A stretch of 64,000 bases of DNA from assembly GCF_037102585.1 (NCBI RefSeq), contig NW_027043821.1, forward strand, positions 62,001-126,000. The letters are read 5' to 3'. The stretch comes from Saccharomycopsis crataegensis. Its lineage: Eukaryota; Ascomycota; Saccharomycetes; Ascoideales; Saccharomycopsidaceae. Below, piece after piece: positions 61,088 through 64,000 of this stretch. Under the pieces are notes generated by a model that saw nothing but the letters and a program-made list of their open reading frames with translations, had not been told where the DNA came from and did no database searches. Numbering within the stretch: position 1 is the stretch's first letter; each line of letters starts with the position of its first letter. The translations under genes were made by a program, and so were the position numbers.

Positions 61088-63165
61088 TGCCAGTCCTTCA
61101 GTCTGTATTCTACAAACTCTATGTGCGATGGAGAGAATTGCAAATCCTGCTTCTTAACCAGTTGTTTGGTCTCTGGGCTTCCTTTGATCGGCGTCATCGA
61201 GTTAGTGATGATTGGTTCATCATCACTTATTTTGTCAGAGCGGTACTTCATTATGGCTATTTAGTGCTTTCTCATAGATTGAATTATTGGTACACCTTTG
61301 AAAAACAAGTTAAAAAGCATCCAAACTCGAAGGCCCTAGTATACGTCTCCCCTGCCATCATCAAGGGTGATCCAAGTGATTTATCAAGCCCTCAATTCAA
61401 TATCGAGACATATACATACCAAGAACTTTACGATATTGTTCTTCGACTCTCGTATATCCTTGTTAACGAATATAACATCAAGCCAGATGACAGTATTGGG
61501 ATTGGGATGCACAATAGGCCATTATTTGTATTTTATTGGTTTGCTCTTTGGAACATCGGGGCTAAACCAGCATTTCTCAATTATAACGTTGCCTCACATC
61601 CTTTAGCCCATAGTATGAAAGTATCTGAAATTTGTCAGGCCTTCATTGATGAAACAACAAGAAAGGGAGTTTATTTTAATGAAGATGGCTCTGAATCAGC
61701 CACTCTAAAGCTCATTAATTCTGAGATTCCAGATCTCAGCATTAACTTTGTTGATGAATCATCAATTCTTGCGCGCATCACTTCCCAAGATTCTTATCAG
61801 TTCCGTCTTCCGGACAATCTTCGTAACTATTCCGATAAGTCATGGTCACCTGGCTGTTATATTTTCACTTCAGGCACGACAGGTCTTCCAAAAGCTGCTA
61901 TTATGAGTTGGCGTAAAATTGACTTGGGAGCCTCTCTATATGGGAGAATTGTGCGAATCAATGACAAATCAACTGTGTTCTCTGCTATGCCATTATATCA
62001 TTCGACTGCTTCAATTCTAGGCCTCTTGCCGACACTTACTCAAGGTGGATGTATCGCTATTACTGACAAATTTTCAGCTCGCAATTTTTGGTACCAGGCA
62101 AAAGTCTCTGGAGCTTCTCACATCCAATATGTTGGCGAAATTTGCCGTTATTTACTAAGTCGCCCTCCTAACCCGGCGATTGAAACAACTCACAACGTGA
62201 AAGTCGCCTATGGGAATGGTTTACGAAAAGACATTTGGGGTCTGTTCAAAGAACGATTCCATATTGATGCCGTGGGTGAGTTTTTTGCTTCCACGGAATC
62301 TCCGATTGCCACCACTTCATTTCAATATGGTGATTTTGGAATCGGGGCGTGTCGTAATTATGGTACGTTTATCAATTTTATACTTTCTTTCCAACAAAGG
62401 CTTGTGAAGATGGATTCAGAAAATCCTGATGAAATTTATCGTGATCCAAAGGATGGGCTCTCTCGTGAGCCGAAGGTTGGCGAACCAGGTCAACTTCTAT
62501 TCCGTATCATGAATTCTAAATCTACCTACAAAGACTTTCAAGGATATAAAAATGATTCTAGTGAAACGAGCAAGAAAATTGTCACCAATGTTTTCCGCAA
62601 AAATGATTGCTGGATGAAAACTGGGGACCTACTACAAAAGGATTCTTATGGATTATTTTATTTTGTGGATAGATTGGGTGACACTTTCCGTTGGAAAAGT
62701 GAAAATGTCAGTACCAACGAAGTGGAAATACAATTCAACGAGCTGGGATTAGTTGAAAATGCTGTTGTTGTGGGTCTCAAGGTGCCAGGTTATGAAGGTC
62801 GTGCAGGCTACGTGATTTTGAAACCAAATCTTGAACTCATTGAAAAGATTGAAAAGGAGGCCGGAAAGGCAGATGATTTAATCCCTCATAACACATTTAC
62901 GAGTGAGATGTTGAAAACATTGGCTCACCATGCCCAAACGCATTTACCTAAGTATGCTGTTCCTGTGTTTGTGAAAATTGTGAAACAATACAAAACTACG
63001 GATACTCATAAGATCATCAAGAATTACTATAAGAATGAGGAGTTTTATGAAAATGAAACCTGCGGTAAAGATGGCGAGGAAGTATATTGGTTGACCAAGA
63101 ATGAGTATAAGAGACTAACCAAGGCAGACTGGCAAGCTATTGTGAAAGCTGATATTAAGCTATGA
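61087..63165 (+). CDS. FAT1: Very long chain fatty acyl-CoA synthetase / fatty acid transporter
   Basis: Fat1 couples uptake and CoA activation of long and very long chain fatty acids at the ER, lipid droplet and plasma membrane. Start is ATG 61087, as in the family. A hydrophobic N-terminal part (about 1-70) precedes the ACS core. The AMP-binding motif YIFTSGTTGLPKAAIMSWRK lies at about 258-277. Other blocks are SHIQYVGEICRYLL, EFFASTESP (ATP/AMP site) and the FATP/VLACS motif DRLGDTFRWKSENVSTNEVE. Length is 692 aa, against 669 in S. cerevisiae, ending LTKADWQAIVKADIKL. Two CTG codons sit where yeast Fat1 has polar residues, which fits serine decoding. Confidence 0.96.
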   Translation: MPVLQSVFYKLYVRWRELQILLLNQLFGLWASFDRRHRVSDDWFIITYFVRAVLHYGYLVLSHRLNYWYTFEKQVKKHPNSKALVYVSPAIIKGDPSDLSSPQFNIETYTYQELYDIVLRLSYILVNEYNIKPDDSIGIGMHNRPLFVFYWFALWNIGAKPAFLNYNVASHPLAHSMKVSEICQAFIDETTRKGVYFNEDGSESATLKLINSEIPDLSINFVDESSILARITSQDSYQFRLPDNLRNYSDKSWSPGCYIFTSGTTGLPKAAIMSWRKIDLGASLYGRIVRINDKSTVFSAMPLYHSTASILGLLPTLTQGGCIAITDKFSARNFWYQAKVSGASHIQYVGEICRYLLSRPPNPAIETTHNVKVAYGNGLRKDIWGLFKERFHIDAVGEFFASTESPIATTSFQYGDFGIGACRNYGTFINFILSFQQRLVKMDSENPDEIYRDPKDGLSREPKVGEPGQLLFRIMNSKSTYKDFQGYKNDSSETSKKIVTNVFRKNDCWMKTGDLLQKDSYGLFYFVDRLGDTFRWKSENVSTNEVEIQFNELGLVENAVVVGLKVPGYEGRAGYVILKPNLELIEKIEKEAGKADDLIPHNTFTSEMLKTLAHHAQTHLPKYAVPVFVKIVKQYKTTDTHKIIKNYYKNEEFYENETCGKDGEEVYWLTKNEYKRLTKADWQAIVKADIKL

Positions 63166-63225
63166 TCTGATATTTTTATTAAGCTATGATCTGATATTTT
63201 TATTAAGCTATGATCTGATATTTTT
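63154..63225. repeat. 24-bp unit, three perfect tandem copies over the FAT1 stop
   Basis: Copies at 63154-63177, 63178-63201 and 63202-63225 are identical by eye. The first copy contains the last codons and stop of FAT1 (ATT AAG CTA TGA). The other two repeat that end in the 3' UTR. The array breaks off three bases into a fourth copy. Confidence 0.92.
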
Positions 63226-63675
63226 ATTTATCCGTAGAGTAAGATTATATTTATATATAAATAAACACATATATATTTCTGTTGTTGTTTTTCTGTTGTT
63301 GTTTTTTTACCATTTACAGCATAGCACATCAAGATTTGAAAAGAAAACCTATGTCTAAACTGAATATTAGATATCAGATAAACATGCAAAGTAGATTTTA
63401 AAGTGGCTGTGAGAGTAAGAGCAGTCTGAAGAACCTAAACTTTCTGAACTTCCTATTGTGAGTTTTCTGGTTTTATTCCTTGCGTTCATCAAGTGCCCAG
63501 TTTCTGCTAATTGTCATTTCCTGTTTCCATTTTTTTCCATTTGACGCAGCGTCATGCTTGTGCATAAGCAATTGACAATTTTCCATGAATAGAAATTAAA
63601 AATAAATTGAGCACTTGTGGACAAAACTATGCTATCTACTTACGGGAAATATGTTGTAACAACAAATTCTGAAAG
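63166..63675. other. Intergenic, FAT1/photolyase
   Basis: 3' UTR of FAT1 with the tandem repeat, a TA-rich patch (63245-63275), two copies of a TGTTGTTGTTTTT unit (63282-63307) and the upstream region of the photolyase gene. No gene is seen. Confidence 0.5.
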
Positions 63676-64000
63676 ATGTCTGAGCCTCCTGTGAAGAAAC
63701 AAAAGATTGAAAGCCCCAACAATTCTCTTGGAACCTTCTCCAGCCCCTATTATCCCCGATCATCGACGTTGAAACTCGCCAAACGCTACGACAATGATGG
63801 CGATAAGCCGTACTACATTCTTCAGAAACGGTTGGATTCCACCGAGTCATCCAGAAACTCCATGTTGAACAAGATATCTTCAGATGGGAAACTTGTTGCT
63901 CATATGTTTCTTCGTGACCTAAGAATGAAGGATAATGTCGCCCTTCATAAAGCCAGTATGACGGCCCGCAAGTTAAAAGTTCCATTGGTGACATTTTGGG
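63676..64000 (+). CDS. PHR1: Deoxyribodipyrimidine photolyase, 5' part only
   Basis: The first 108 codons of a gene cut by the window end. The N-terminus is a basic, nuclear-signal-like leader (MSEPPVKKQKIESP). At about residues 77-108 it enters the photolyase antenna domain: HMFLRDLRMKDNVALHKAS followed by KLKVPLVTFW, the family pattern (H)W FR.DLR..DN.AL..A...a...vPl...f. Photolyase repairs UV cyclobutane dimers with light, using FAD and an antenna pigment. A cryptochrome-like member cannot be excluded, as the FAD domain lies outside the window. Confidence 0.75.
   Translation, partial: MSEPPVKKQKIESPNNSLGTFSSPYYPRSSTLKLAKRYDNDGDKPYYILQKRLDSTESSRNSMLNKISSDGKLVAHMFLRDLRMKDNVALHKASMTARKLKVPLVTFW

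Overview
The window is nuclear DNA of a budding yeast (Saccharomycotina). Genes are compact and mostly intronless. The few introns carry yeast signals: 5' GTATGT/GTAAGT/GTGAGT and a TACTAAC-type branch point close to the 3' AG. Nearly every gene has a recognisable Saccharomyces counterpart. CTG codons are absent by eye from the highly expressed genes (TKL1, ILV5, LYS2). They cluster inside Ser/Asn-rich low-complexity protein in the LEE1 homologue, where only a serine reading makes sense. This points to the CUG-Ser clade (Debaryomycetaceae/Metschnikowiaceae-like yeasts). I do not assign a species.

Layout. 0.2-3.3 kb: TKL1 (one intron) converges on SMD3 (one intron). 3.5-14.1 kb, all on the minus strand: PEP3/VPS18, a 6-phosphofructo-2-kinase-like protein with a degenerate phosphatase site, a DSS1-like mitochondrial RNB-domain protein without catalytic aspartates, and SHP1. 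15.1-31.9 kb, all on the plus strand: LYS2, an unrecognised basic Ser/Asn-rich protein, SPC98, a small secreted PIR-domain protein, TAD2, a cytosolic-type carnitine acetyltransferase (YAT2) and a MYG1-family protein. 32-38 kb: CAF16 and LST7 (minus) diverge from COX6 (intron) and LEE1 (intron). 38.4-41.5 kb is a gene graveyard holding a decayed SMI1/KNR4-type gene and an unidentified coding relic. 41.5-45 kb: ILV5 and VPS38/UVRAG. 45.7-48.7 kb: YOS1 (28-nt first exon), LYC1 and a soluble MAPR/cytochrome-b5-like protein. 48.7-50.9 kb is gene-poor and holds one fragment of an m-AAA protease gene. 50.9-60.5 kb, all minus: RNA14, PRE8 (intron), ARC40, an NPC2-type ML protein, and a polyQ protein with four tandem CxxC/CxxC modules resembling the Wor3 DNA-binding family. 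61.1-64 kb: FAT1 and the 5' part of a photolyase gene cut by the window edge.

Functional threads. Amino-acid metabolism: LYS2 and ILV5, each with a perfect Gcn4 site TGACTCA in its promoter, plus LYC1, the acetyltransferase of yeast lysine catabolism. Carbon and lipid metabolism: TKL1, the PFK-2-like protein, YAT2, FAT1, NPC2. Endosome/vacuole/TORC1: VPS18, VPS38, LST7. RNA: SMD3, RNA14, TAD2, the DSS1-like protein, CAF16. These are ordinary yeast neighbourhoods; I see no operon-like or defence-like system.

The points most worth a second look are the RNB pseudoenzyme, the four-module Cys protein, the overlapping uORF and the stop-codon-bearing 24-bp triplication at FAT1, the two decayed loci, and the placement of every CACGTG box I found upstream of a gene start.
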